NCBI RefSeq assembly: GCF_000172075.1
Contig: NZ_ABIC01000001.1
Coordinates: forward strand, 1 to 64,000
Direction of reading: 5' to 3'
DNA: 64,000 nucleotides
DNA from: Shewanella benthica KT99
GTDB lineage: Bacteria; Pseudomonadota; Gammaproteobacteria; Enterobacterales; Shewanellaceae
In this document: piece by piece, positions 1-9,068 of the stretch
How positions within the stretch are numbered: the stretch's first letter is position 1
Layout: each line of letters begins with the position of its first letter
Translations under genes and position numbers: made by a program
Notes under the pieces: model-generated
What the model was told of the DNA's origin: nothing
The model's database searches: none
The model's input: only the letters and a program-made list of their open reading frames with translations

Positions 1-2
1 TG

Positions 3-287
3 ATGATTAACCCGGCGCGCCCTTTAGTCATCTATGAGAGCATGTCTTTCGACTTGACTACCCTGGATTTCGAACAAGTGACTCTATCATTGGTTGATCA
101 AGCGCTTAAGATTGACGGTAAACGAGGAGATGTGACCCTTAAGTTTGAGCTGCATAGTGGTGATAAACTTGTAGGAACCGGCATTAAGACACTCGTGATG
201 AGCGGTTTACGTCCCTATGATGCCGAGTTAGTCAAAGGCATGGTCGACAATTACGAGAGCTATCGTACCGAGTTCGAGCAAGCTTAA
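3..287 (+). CDS. DUF3581 family protein, C-terminal part only
   Basis: The reading frame is already open at the left edge, so this is the last ~94 residues of a longer gene (family members are about 230-240 residues). The visible part carries the family-like features near the end: RPLVIYESMSFD, then GKRGDVTLKFEL and a MSGLRPYD segment. From memory these match the C-terminal half of DUF3581 proteins of Shewanella and Vibrio, which resemble hotdog-fold proteins at the N-terminus; the function is not known. The ATG at position 3 is an internal methionine, not a proven start. No partner gene can be judged because the 5' part lies outside the window. Confidence 0.7.
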   Translation: MINPARPLVIYESMSFDLTTLDFEQVTLSLVDQALKIDGKRGDVTLKFELHSGDKLVGTGIKTLVMSGLRPYDAELVKGMVDNYESYRTEFEQA

Positions 288-530
288 TTTTTAGCTATAA
301 TTATTCTAGCTATAACTCTGCTAGTCATTATTTTAGAGTGCGGGTATCCAGTATTCGCACTTTCTATTCAATCAATCATCACATCTTCTCGGCTGGTCAA
401 GAAATCTACGTTCAACTTGTGGATGATAAAAGTGTGATCTGGTTGCTTGTCTGCTTTATTTCATTAATGCATGCTGTGCCACCGCTAAAATAGCAGATGG
501 CATCAATCTCTATTTTGGCAATCCGTTCGG

Positions 531-775
531 ATGAAGGTAGCAGGAGAGTGGGGAATAGCCCCCACACCGACGAGGCAAGTTTAGCTAATTGAAACATGGC
601 TGAACCACTCTTTCAGGTGCCAATTACGATTGGCGTGGACTGTTACTGGACGAGCCTCTGGAGAGATCGCAAATGGCTTTTATTTTATTGAGCTATTATG
701 CGGCGCCGAAGGCGAAAGTGCCTAAGTTATCTACCCATTTAGACGCGAAACGCTCAGGCAAAAGGACAGGGGAGA
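531..775 (+). promoter_or_regulatory. Tandem glycine riboswitch (two aptamers)
   Basis: Two glycine aptamers lie in series. Aptamer 1: GGAGAG at 543-548, CACCGACGAGGCAAG near 574-588, CTTTCAGGT at 610-618, GGACT at 637-641; its P1 stem pairs 537-542 with 641-646. Linker: TGGACGAGCCTCTGG near 647-661, the usual junction. Aptamer 2: GGAGAG at 660-665, GCGCCGAAGGCG at 703-714, CGCTCAGGCAAAAGGACAGG at 751-770; P1 pairs 655-660 with 767-772. This layout matches the Vibrio-type tandem glycine riboswitch. It sits about 150 bp before a Na+/alanine-glycine symporter gene, a known target of this riboswitch class, but that gene is now a pseudogene. Confidence 0.9.
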
Positions 776-807
776 GGATGACTGCATAGCCCTGTCGTTT
801 GTCTCTA

Positions 808-841
808 TGACAGTTAATTAGCATGTGCTAATTAACTGTCA
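808..841. repeat. Perfect 16-bp inverted repeat, 2-nt spacer
   Basis: The arms 808-823 and 826-841 are perfect reverse complements separated by TG. The hairpin follows the glycine riboswitch directly and lies before the symporter relic start. No run of T follows, so it is not a textbook intrinsic terminator. It could be the riboswitch expression platform, a transcript-stabilising hairpin, or a protein-binding dyad. Confidence 0.8.
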
Positions 842-925
842 GTATTGCGTCCGGCTGCGGCGCGTTACAGCCATTTCTTGTTCACTTCCGTTTATCCGTT
901 TTTTTAATGATAATCGAGAACGGCA

Positions 926-1945
926 ATGAATTTTGAATCACTCCTAGTTGAAATTAATGCCCTGGTTTGGGGGCCTGTTACCTAGTGGTTACTCGTCGGT
1001 ACCGGTTTATACCTCACCATTAGACTGAGAATTATCCAAGTACTCTATCTGCCTCTTGCGTTGAAGCTGCTGTTTAAGCCTGCCAGCGGAAAAGGAGACC
1101 TCCCCCTCCTTCGCCGCACTCTGCACCGCGTTATCAGACTATAGGTACTGGGAATATTGTTGGGTCGCCACCGCGATTAAGATTGGTGGTCCCTGAGCCC
1201 TGTTTTGGATGTGGTTAGCGGCATTTTTCGGCATGGCAACCAAGTATGCTGAATGTATGCTAGCGGTGAAGTATCGCACCACAGATGCTAGAGGTCGGAT
1301 TACTGGCGGCCCTATGTACTATATTGAGCGCGGTTAAGGGCTTAGCTGGCTGGCAAAAAATTCCGCCATCTTCGGTGTGGCAGTAGCCTTTTTTGGTATA
1401 GGAACATTCGCCCAAGTTAACGCCATTAGTGATGCCATGACCATCGCCTTCGATGTACCTACTTGGGTGACAGCCCTGGTATTAACCTTGTTGGTGGCTG
1501 CTGTGACATTAGGTGGTGTGACTCGTATTGCCAATGTGGCTAAAAGTTTGGTGCCTAGCATGGCGCTGGCTTATATCATCGCCTGTTTGGGGATTTTGTT
1601 TAGTTTTAGCGATCAGATCTTACCGACATTTGATCTGGTTATCACCTCGGCATTTACTCCTATCTCTGCCGCCGGAGGTTTTCTGGGGGCTACCGTGGCG
1701 CAAGCGCTGCAAATTGGTATTACCTCGTGGGCGACAGAGGACTTAGACTCTATCAGGGGCTATTTCTATTGCTGATCGCCCTTGGTGCCTTTATCAAGCT
1801 GGATCTTATCTTGCTGCTCGCCGATACCGTCAATGGATTAATGGCGATACCTAACTTGATCGCGCTATTAGGTCTCAGACAGGTGATTTATGCTGAGATC
1901 ATGGGGTACTTTAAGCGATTATCAGCTCCTGTAGTCTCTCAGTAA
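926..1945 (+). pseudogene. AGCS family Na+/alanine-glycine symporter, decayed
   Basis: Reading in broken frames recovers an AGCS (AlsT/DagA-like) symporter. From the ATG at 926 it begins MNFESLLVEINALVWGPVT, then hits TAG at 983 (codon 20). Homology continues through GTGLYLTIRL, LPLALKLLF and IGTGNIVG (after frameshifts near 1095-1150), IKIGGP followed by TGA, then [29 protein letters not shown] followed by TAA, and GVAVAFFGIGTFAQVNA. After QALQIGI about 100 residues of the family (the FSNEAGLGSAP region) are missing, and the tail resumes with ADTVNGLMAIPNLI to 1945. At least three nonsense codons, several frameshifts and an internal deletion show it is dead. The intact family length is about 450-480 residues. 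The upstream riboswitch fits its former job in glycine uptake or efflux. Confidence 0.9.
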
Positions 1946-2048
1946 GGTTAATTATCGATATTTTATATTGAGTATTTGGAGCTTTTCTCTAGTTGAGGAG
2001 TTCCTGGAGCCTATTTTGCTGAAAACATGTGTAAGAGCACGGTATTAA

Positions 2049-2064
2049 GTCGATTAGTATCGAC
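2049..2064. promoter_or_regulatory. Short dyad upstream of the SMC-like operon
   Basis: GTCGAT, four bases, ATCGAC form a perfect 6-bp dyad about 85 bp before the ATG of the SMC-like gene. It could be an operator for the four-gene operon. There is no further support; a 6-bp dyad can arise by chance. Confidence 0.3.
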
Positions 2065-2147
2065 AAAATGTTTGATTCCTTATAAATTATCACTCCTTCT
2101 CAGTTGGTATTACTTCTGTTTGAAAACCGTTCATATAAGGATCTAGC

Positions 2148-5100
2148 ATGGCTCAACAAGGCTATTCACTACTGCGTATTATTATTATCGACAGTTTCTG
2201 GAAGGGTCAGGTCAATGAGCTGGACTTATCGGGGCATACGCAGCTTGAAGGGACTAATGGTGCGGGTAAAACCTCATTAATGCGACTACTGCCGTTATTT
2301 TATGGCATGCGGCCGAGCGACATCGTCAGTAAGGTCGATCAGGCGCGTAATTTTGTTGATTACTACCTGCCACGTGCTTCAAGTATGTTGATCTATGAAT
2401 ATCAGCGTCCCCATGGGCAAATTTGTATGGTGCTTGTTTGCAGCGATGGACGTGGAGCCCAGTATAAATTTATTGATGCACCCTACAACAGCGAGCACTT
2501 CATTGGCGACAACCATCAACGTCGTTCAATGAAAGAGATTGAAGGCTTCTATCGGCAGGTAGGTCGCGACTCGAGTTGCTATCTAGCCGTTGAAAAATAT
2601 CGGCAAGTGATTCAAAACTTGCGTAGCGGCCGTAAATTAAAAGATGTCCGCCAACTGCAAAGTCGCTACAGTTTCTGTGAGCAGCCCAGCCCGCATATCG
2701 ACAAAGTTATTAACGGCACTATAGAAAAAAACCTTGATTTTGAAGCCGTTAAACGCATGTTAGTGGCTATTGCGAGTGATTACCTTGCCCGCAGCTCGGT
2801 GGAAGAGAAAGAACAGATAAGCCTTAATAAAGAGGACATCAGCAACTGGATCGCGGATATTCGAGCCAGCCGCGCAGTACAGCAAGTCGCGGATAAAATT
2901 GACCTATGGCAGGGTGATTTCAATAGCTTAGACAGCCTATTGAGCAAGCTGCAGCATCTGCATTTTGAAATGCTGGCTCACCAAGAAAGTCTAAATGAAC
3001 AGCAAGCATTGGCTGCTGAAAAGAAGCAGCAAATACAACAACAGCTATCAGGTTTGATCAATGAGCTAGAAACAACTAAGCAATCATTAAGCAAACAGGT
3101 GTCTAACTTAAAAGCGGATATCGAGGGCGATCAGAGTCGAATAGATTTACTCGATACCGACAAAATGAACTATGATGACGATGATGCCCCAAGCTATCAG
3201 TTACAAGCCGACAAAGCCCCGCATTATCAAGACCAGCTTAATGAAATCAACGCCATTATTAATGCCTTCGAAGGCAATATTAATAAGCTACAGCAAAAGT
3301 TTGCCGATCTCATTCAAACGCTCAAGTTTCTACATCTGCAAGATAAAAGTAATAACCAAACTAAAATGACGGATATTCGTGAGCGAGCCACTGTGCAGCT
3401 CACTAAAATTACCGACACTGATAGGTTGCAAAACCGCGAACTAGAGCAACAGTTGCATGCACGAAATATAGCTCTGCAGCTGAAGAAACAACGGTTAGAA
3501 AGTGATGTTCAAACCGAGCAGCAAAAGCTCTCTCAAGTTAAGCTAAATCAAGTTCAACTCGCGCCAGAGCTACAACAAAACATTGCCCAAAATACCCAAG
3601 CTTTAAGTGATGCTAAAGATAAGCAAAATAGCTTGTATCAAGCGCACTCCCAAGCGTTACAGCAGCACAATGACCTAATAAAGCGCCGAGATAAGCAGTT
3701 AGAGCAATACAATCAAGAAAAGCGTCTGTTAGAGGGGCTTTCTGCTGACTATGAACAAGTTAGAGCGCAGCTTATTCCTGCAGAAGGCTCATTACAGTAT
3801 TTTCTTGATAATGAAGCGCAAGCAAAAAACTGGCAGAACAATATTGGACGACTACTCACCAGTGAGCAGCTCACTCGTTGTGATTTAGCGCCTACATGGG
3901 TTGGCGGTGACAGCTTTTATGGGCTTGCACTCGATTTGGAGCCTTTACAGAGCAATGACTCACTGTTTCTTGATGAGATCCAGTTGCGTGAAAAATATGA
4001 AGCACTGGGCGAAAAGATCAACCTGCAGACTGAGAAAATAGAGCAGCTTGATGAACATATTGGCTTATTAACTAAAGAGATTTCAGCCGCTGACGCCAAC
4101 TGTTCAGCCGCGACGCAGCAACTTGCTAAAAATAAACTCAATTTGCAGCAACTAAACACGCAAAAAGAGAATTTTGAAGTTAAAAAACGTATCGCGATTA
4201 AAGAGTACACCGATGCGGTTAATCAACAGCTTAAAACGCTAGAGTCTGAACAAAGACGCCTAACCAAACAGCAGCAAGAGTACACCGAAGATGCAGAAGA
4301 GCAGCGCCATGAGCTACATAACCAGCTACTTGAAAAACGCATGGTGGTTGAAGGTGACCGTGACAGCCAATTGTCACTCTTGATGGCTGAAAATACCGAA
4401 CTAGAAACCAACTACAAGCAACGCTTAAAAGATTTGAAAAAGCAGCAAAATACCGACTTGGCCAAATTGGATCCAGACGGAGAAGTGGATAAGCGCACCA
4501 CCGAACGTAAGGTGATAGAGCAGGCATTGAAACAATGTGCTGTATTTGAGGCAAAGGCACATCACTATCTGCACTTTATGACCGATCGCTACTGCCATCG
4601 TGATGGCCTGGTTGAGCTGAACCAGAATAGATTAGTTCAGCAGCGTGGTTTTGAGACTCAGCTTGAAGATGCCACTATCAAGCTCAATAGCGACATCACT
4701 GCACTGCGCCGTGATATTAAGAAATTAAACGATAAGAAAACCTATGTTGAGGAGTTACTCAATCAACTAAGGGACAGCCAGCGTCAGTGTGAAAAGCAGG
4801 GCATTGAAGTATTAGGATCAGCAGAACAACCTCATAACCAAGCGGATCTGAGTGTGAGTTTTTGCGCCGATTGGCTCCATCAATTTAAAGTGATTGAAAA
4901 ACGTTTAGGCGAGCAGCTTAATAAGTTTAACGATGGCTTTAAAAAGAAACACGCTAGCAGCGACCTGTACGATAACTGGCAAAAACTAGTGGCTGAACAT
5001 GATAACTTTAGTGCCGCAAAAAGTTTATTTAAATACCGAGAGCCGATAGTCGAGCTATTAAGCAGTGCTCAACAGAAGCAAAAAAACACTTACCAGTTGG

Positions 5101-5855
5101 TGTCGGTTAACGCCACCATGATCAATGAGTTTTATCAACATGTAGAGAACTTTGCGAGACAAATTAAAACGATAGGTAAGCAGCTGTCGACTAAGGTGAC
5201 AGAGCTTGCCCATTTTGATGCGTTAGCAGAGATCAGCGTTACCACAGTGATGAAGCAAGAAGAGTTGGAATACTGGGGATCGTTAAAAGAGTTTTCCAAG
5301 GCCTATGACCTATGTCGCGACCAATTAAGCGATGGTGTTGGAGAGATCCCTGACGATCTTGTTTATGCGATGCAAAAATTGGCGACTTACTTGCCCAGTG
5401 AAGGTTTTGTATTGAACCATTGCAATCTCTTCGATATTGAATTTACTATCATAGAAAAAGGCCAAGTTAAACATGCGCGTAATGCTCGTCAACTCAAAAA
5501 AGTGAGTTCGACGGGTTTATCGTATCTGGCTATGTTGTCCTTGTTTACTGGCCTGCTTGGTATGCTGCGTGGTGAAAGCCAATTTAGCAGTCAGATCATT
5601 TTACCTGTGGATGAGCTGGGTGAATTAGCGGCTGAAAATATAGAGCTGTTATTGAAAATGTTCAGTGACAATGACATTCATATTTTGTCGGCTTCGCCGT
5701 CTACTGACCGCCATATCTTGTCCCTATACGACAGACACTATAAGTTGAAGGATAATAAAATTTATCATGCTGAAATCCCCAAGTCTCGCCTCGATGAACT
5801 TCTGGCGAACAGAGTCAGTCAGCAACTAACGGCTACCGCTAAGCAGGAGTTATAA
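2148..5855 (+). CDS. SMC/MukB-like coiled-coil ATPase (Wadjet JetC / MksB-like)
   Basis: A 1235-residue SMC-like protein and the first gene of a four-gene operon. Residues 35-42 form a Walker A (GTNGAGKT) in a MukB/RecN-type head. Long Gln/Glu/Lys-rich coiled coils fill roughly 260-530 and 630-1010, broken by a globular hinge-like stretch around 540-615. Near the C-terminus there is a signature-like SSTGLSYL (from 1120) and a Walker B VDELGEL with D1155 and E1156, so both halves of the ATPase are intact. Size and head motifs suggest the DUF3584 group of ATPases. The start is backed by AAGGA at 2137-2141. The stop overlaps the next ATG (TAATG). With MukE-, MukF- and JetD-like neighbours it probably forms a DNA-extruding complex that recognises foreign circular DNA; that role is inferred from Wadjet/MksBEFG systems. 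Confidence 0.85.
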   Translation: MAQQGYSLLRIIIIDSFWKGQVNELDLSGHTQLEGTNGAGKTSLMRLLPLFYGMRPSDIVSKVDQARNFVDYYLPRASSMLIYEYQRPHGQICMVLVCSDGRGAQYKFIDAPYNSEHFIGDNHQRRSMKEIEGFYRQVGRDSSCYLAVEKYRQVIQNLRSGRKLKDVRQLQSRYSFCEQPSPHIDKVINGTIEKNLDFEAVKRMLVAIASDYLARSSVEEKEQISLNKEDISNWIADIRASRAVQQVADKIDLWQGDFNSLDSLLSKLQHLHFEMLAHQESLNEQQALAAEKKQQIQQQLSGLINELETTKQSLSKQVSNLKADIEGDQSRIDLLDTDKMNYDDDDAPSYQLQADKAPHYQDQLNEINAIINAFEGNINKLQQKFADLIQTLKFLHLQDKSNNQTKMTDIRERATVQLTKITDTDRLQNRELEQQLHARNIALQLKKQRLESDVQTEQQKLSQVKLNQVQLAPELQQNIAQNTQALSDAKDKQNSLYQAHSQALQQHNDLIKRRDKQLEQYNQEKRLLEGLSADYEQVRAQLIPAEGSLQYFLDNEAQAKNWQNNIGRLLTSEQLTRCDLAPTWVGGDSFYGLALDLEPLQSNDSLFLDEIQLREKYEALGEKINLQTEKIEQLDEHIGLLTKEISAADANCSAATQQLAKNKLNLQQLNTQKENFEVKKRIAIKEYTDAVNQQLKTLESEQRRLTKQQQEYTEDAEEQRHELHNQLLEKRMVVEGDRDSQLSLLMAENTELETNYKQRLKDLKKQQNTDLAKLDPDGEVDKRTTERKVIEQALKQCAVFEAKAHHYLHFMTDRYCHRDGLVELNQNRLVQQRGFETQLEDATIKLNSDITALRRDIKKLNDKKTYVEELLNQLRDSQRQCEKQGIEVLGSAEQPHNQADLSVSFCADWLHQFKVIEKRLGEQLNKFNDGFKKKHASSDLYDNWQKLVAEHDNFSAAKSLFKYREPIVELLSSAQQKQKNTYQLVSVNATMINEFYQHVENFARQIKTIGKQLSTKVTELAHFDALAEISVTTVMKQEELEYWGSLKEFSKAYDLCRDQLSDGVGEIPDDLVYAMQKLATYLPSEGFVLNHCNLFDIEFTIIEKGQVKHARNARQLKKVSSTGLSYLAMLSLFTGLLGMLRGESQFSSQIILPVDELGELAAENIELLLKMFSDNDIHILSASPSTDRHILSLYDRHYKLKDNKIYHAEIPKSRLDELLANRVSQQLTATAKQEL

Positions 5856-6478
5856 TGTTTAAACAGACGATTCAAAAGCTGCTCACTGGGGAAGTGATTT
5901 GCGAAACCGCTTTTGCAGAAGAATTTACCTACCTTAAAGTCGAAAGTGAGTTTGAGCGAGTTAGTGATTTTTTGTCGAATCTCGATCGTAATTTAACCTA
6001 CCTCGATAGTGCGGATGCCTATTACTGCACCTTTCAGCAAGTGGATCAAAGTAATTCAGCTGAGTTGTCGGCTCTGTTTAACGAAATGCGTAGTGTGTTT
6101 AGGCCGTTAGTCGAATTCTTAGATTTACTGCTTACTGCTACGCAAGCTGATCTGCCCTTGCATGGCAAATCAGTCATTAATATTAACGCGTTATTCGAAC
6201 CCTTCGAACAAGATCAAACCTTACGCGATCAACTTAGACACTTGACGTCGATTAAGCCATTTAAAACCAATAAAGAAGAAACCAGAGAGCAGCTGGCGAC
6301 CTTGTTTAATAAGCTCGAAGATATGCACTATTTCGTGCGTAAAAACCCTGGTAGTAGTCGTTATTTCGCTACGGCGCGGTTCGATCTCATTTACTGTCTA
6401 ATTGAGTTTTTAAATGATTCTGAGCAAGTCGATTTGCCGGATGAGCAGACCGAACAACAAGATGAGTTATTGTTCTAA
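5855..6478 (+). CDS. MukE/MksE/JetB-like KITE subunit
   Basis: A 207-residue acidic protein translated by stop-start overlap (TAATG) after the SMC-like gene. The N-terminal LLTGEVICETAF and a later HYFVRKNPGSSRYFATARFD-type segment near residues 155-175 resemble the paired winged-helix domains of MksE and DUF4194/JetB proteins, where they read GEFIC and a 'gs.ryv' wing. Such KITE subunits bridge the kleisin and SMC heads. Assignment rests on position, size and these weak motifs, not on strong similarity. The next gene again overlaps by one base, which points to fixed subunit ratios. Confidence 0.65.
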   Translation: MFKQTIQKLLTGEVICETAFAEEFTYLKVESEFERVSDFLSNLDRNLTYLDSADAYYCTFQQVDQSNSAELSALFNEMRSVFRPLVEFLDLLLTATQADLPLHGKSVININALFEPFEQDQTLRDQLRHLTSIKPFKTNKEETREQLATLFNKLEDMHYFVRKNPGSSRYFATARFDLIYCLIEFLNDSEQVDLPDEQTEQQDELLF

Positions 6479-7725
6479 TGGCAGGTTTTGATGCAGGACA
6501 GGTTTCAGCACTGCTGAGAAAAATTGGCGCTAACGATGAGCTATTGGCTAACGCTTATGTCTATGGCTCTATAGCGGCAGACAGCCAAGATAACAAAACT
6601 ATTTCTACCTTACACAAGGCGGGTTTACTGCGCCCAGATGATGAGGTCGGTGAGTTTAGGGTAACGACAGACTTTAAGCGTATGCTCAATCGCTTGATGC
6701 GCAAGCAAAGTAGTTATCGTCAATTAACCGATATGGGCAAGGTGATTGAAGCGCTGGACGAAACGGTTAAAGACTATCAACTTTCGGTACAGGCAGAACA
6801 GTCGGAAGATGCGGAGCTGTTTTTAGAGCAACTTGATGATCTTTTGTATGAAACTAAAGACGGTTTAAACAATAACCTCGATAATATGCATTACGGCATT
6901 GTGAGCCAGTTTGGATTTGTCAGTAGCCTAGCGAACAAGATAAGACAAAACGAGCGCTACTTGAATCATGCACAGAATCTATTGACCGAGCTGCAACAAA
7001 TTGATCCTGAAGCCTGTTATGAGTGGATTAACTGGCCGTGTCCAAATGAGTTTGCCCGTAAAATTACCGGTTTTGTATATTGGTTTAACAAAGTACTGCC
7101 AAGGCTACGTTTCATTATCGATAATATGCGTCTGAGCCTGTTTCGCTTACGTCGTGATGAGAAAAAAGCCAATCAATTGCGCAGTATGACTCGTTTTTTA
7201 CGCCAACACCCTGAGTTTGAGCTGAGCGATAACCTGTATGAACACCCAGAATTGCCAGAAGGATTAAAGCTAGCTCCTGCAATGGCACTTAAATCTTATG
7301 TGGATACGCGTAATACTGCGCTAGAAACACCTCTTATTCAGTTAGTTCAAGCCTTGAGAAAGCAATCAATCGCTCAGGATGTGAAGGAGCGAGAGACTGC
7401 AGAAATAGAGGTTAATCCGATAGAGCGGGTGAGCTATCAAAGTGACTTTTTTGATCTGCAAGCCGAATTGCTGTTTGAGCAAGCCATTACGTCGAATGTT
7501 GCTATCTCTGCCTTAGTCTTTTGGCAACACTCGCAAGATGATTGGCAAGTCAATGAACATAGCATCAAGCCAAAAGCCTGGATTGAATTGGTGTTTAGCT
7601 GCTATTGCAAGCTTACCAATGAACAACAAGCAGCGTTTAGTCTTAATCTGAAGGGGGTCCAAGTAGCTGGGACATCAGATAACTTCAGCTACCATGATGT
7701 GGTGATCGGCTTAAATGAGTATTAG
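6478..7725 (+). CDS. MukF/MksF/JetA-like kleisin subunit
   Basis: A 415-residue, largely helical protein coupled by TAATG to the MukE-like gene. The N-terminus looks like a winged-helix dimer domain (KTISTLHKAGLLRPDDEVGEFRVT, about residues 38-62), followed by long helices from about 75 to 240 and a mixed C-terminal domain. This layout fits MukF/MksF kleisins. I recall homologues carrying a misleading 'phosphoenolpyruvate carboxylase' label in databases; nothing in the sequence supports that. In described Wadjet operons the kleisin gene comes first, whereas here it is third. The function as kleisin is inferred from operon context. Confidence 0.6.
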   Translation: MAGFDAGQVSALLRKIGANDELLANAYVYGSIAADSQDNKTISTLHKAGLLRPDDEVGEFRVTTDFKRMLNRLMRKQSSYRQLTDMGKVIEALDETVKDYQLSVQAEQSEDAELFLEQLDDLLYETKDGLNNNLDNMHYGIVSQFGFVSSLANKIRQNERYLNHAQNLLTELQQIDPEACYEWINWPCPNEFARKITGFVYWFNKVLPRLRFIIDNMRLSLFRLRRDEKKANQLRSMTRFLRQHPEFELSDNLYEHPELPEGLKLAPAMALKSYVDTRNTALETPLIQLVQALRKQSIAQDVKERETAEIEVNPIERVSYQSDFFDLQAELLFEQAITSNVAISALVFWQHSQDDWQVNEHSIKPKAWIELVFSCYCKLTNEQQAAFSLNLKGVQVAGTSDNFSYHDVVIGLNEY

Positions 7726-7761
7726 AAATAATATTCTACACCGTTTTTGGATAAGGTATGT

Positions 7762-8673
7762 ATGCAAAAAGGCTTGTTTAACGATAGCAAAAAAATGTTG
7801 CGTAAATATTCCGCAGGCGACAAGATTCCGAGTAAAGCATATTTAAAACGTTTAAAGGCGGACTATGATTTTGGTGCGTTTTCAGCTGGCTATTTCACTT
7901 ATGCCCTAGCTGATAAGATACGGCTCATTAATAAAGTTAAACAGCAGTTGGGTGTTCATCTCGAGTTTGACCCATATCCAGAACAACAAAGTCGCAATGA
8001 AAATTCAAAGACGAATAGAGCAGAGAAGTTAAATAGCTACCCTGTTAGCCGTGATTTTATTTTAATTAACAGCATTAATGGCTTGAAAATTAACAAACAG
8101 CTGATAGCCACATCGCCACTGTCTTCACTCGGGCTTTCAGTCAAGGCCGACGAAATTGACACGGTTGAACACCCATATATTGTGCTGGTTGAAAACCTGA
8201 CATTAATGGCTAACTTAGCGAGCTTAATCCTGCCAGATCCTTTAAAAGATGCGCTGTGGTTGTACCGTGGTGATGTAAAACCCAGTCAGCAAACCGGTAT
8301 GGCCTATCAATTTTTTAGGCGTTGGAAAGATAACCCTTGCTATAAATTAGTGTGTTTTAGCGATTTAGATCCAAAAGGCATTGAGATTGCTTATACCTGC
8401 GAAGCGGATTACTGGCTGTCACCTGCTGATTGTGAAGCTGCGATGGCAATCGACTTGCAAGGAATTGAACAAGAGTGGCATAAGCAAACAGCATCGCGCC
8501 TTTATTTGCACCGTCAGCAGTTACCTGCACAATGTCAGTTAGCTTTTTCCCTAATGAATGAGCAACATATAACATTGAAGCAGGAGCATATGCTGAGCCA
8601 TAATTTGAAGTTGCAATTATTTTCTTTGAAGAAGAAAGGAAGCGTTAACGGCGGTTATGCTGACCAAAGTTAG
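7762..8673 (+). CDS. Toprim nuclease-like protein (Wadjet JetD / MksG-like)
   Basis: The fourth gene of the operon, 303 residues from the ATG at 7762, preceded by AAGG at 7753-7756; an upstream in-frame TTG at 7747 lacks a spaced ribosome site. A Toprim domain is visible: the acidic strand VLVENLTLM with E144, and SDLDPKGIEIA with D201 and D203. The DxDPxGxxI form is that of topoisomerase VI A, Spo11 and JetD rather than primases. The N-terminal half holds a GYFTYALADKIRLINK segment (about 43-58) that may belong to a DNA-binding domain. JetD/MksG proteins cleave DNA after the SMC complex has stalled on it, so this is the likely effector. It is shorter than typical JetD (about 380-400 residues). 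It may belong to a DUF7281-type group; I cannot confirm that. Confidence 0.75.
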   Translation: MQKGLFNDSKKMLRKYSAGDKIPSKAYLKRLKADYDFGAFSAGYFTYALADKIRLINKVKQQLGVHLEFDPYPEQQSRNENSKTNRAEKLNSYPVSRDFILINSINGLKINKQLIATSPLSSLGLSVKADEIDTVEHPYIVLVENLTLMANLASLILPDPLKDALWLYRGDVKPSQQTGMAYQFFRRWKDNPCYKLVCFSDLDPKGIEIAYTCEADYWLSPADCEAAMAIDLQGIEQEWHKQTASRLYLHRQQLPAQCQLAFSLMNEQHITLKQEHMLSHNLKLQLFSLKKKGSVNGGYADQS

Positions 8674-9068
8674 CAGGTAATTCACCTTGATCTTACACTT
8701 GTGTAGTTTTTGCTTCTAAATTTCCACTCCTTTGTAGCGTTTAACGCTTTTAGTTTTGCATGTGCAGTTGTTTAATCTGCTTGCGTGCGTATCGTATCAG
8801 GTTTCATGTTGCTTATTTGATAATTATGTAAATATTATCCTTACCGCCTAATCTAGAGTTTCCCTTTGGCTCCAGCAGCAATGGCGGTCAAGTCATATGT
8901 TGCTTCTATGTGACTTTTGTTCTTGAGCTGAATTCGGTTGAAATTGTATCCAGCATGATTCACTATCTGTCTCCACCAGTGGGATATAACCCCAAAAATA
9001 TAAGCATCGGCATAGGTGCAAATTAATAAAAGCATACATAAAAGATATGCTGAATCGAAGGCAGGTAT
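8674..9068. other. Intergenic region, no convincing gene
   Basis: The 395 bp between the JetD-like gene and the symporter hold no gene that I can support. A 60-codon frame on the minus strand (8853-9035) has no recognisable family or ribosome site and could be a relic. AGCATA and TATGCT flank eight or nine bases just before the symporter start (about 9033-9053) and could be part of its control region. Confidence 0.5.

Noticed and set aside
412-597. 61-codon frame on the minus strand inside the riboswitch region
   Set aside because: It overlaps the tandem glycine riboswitch on the other strand and has no family likeness.
8853-9035. 60-codon minus-strand frame before the symporter
   Set aside because: No ribosome site and no recognised family. 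It might be a relic, but I cannot support it as a gene.
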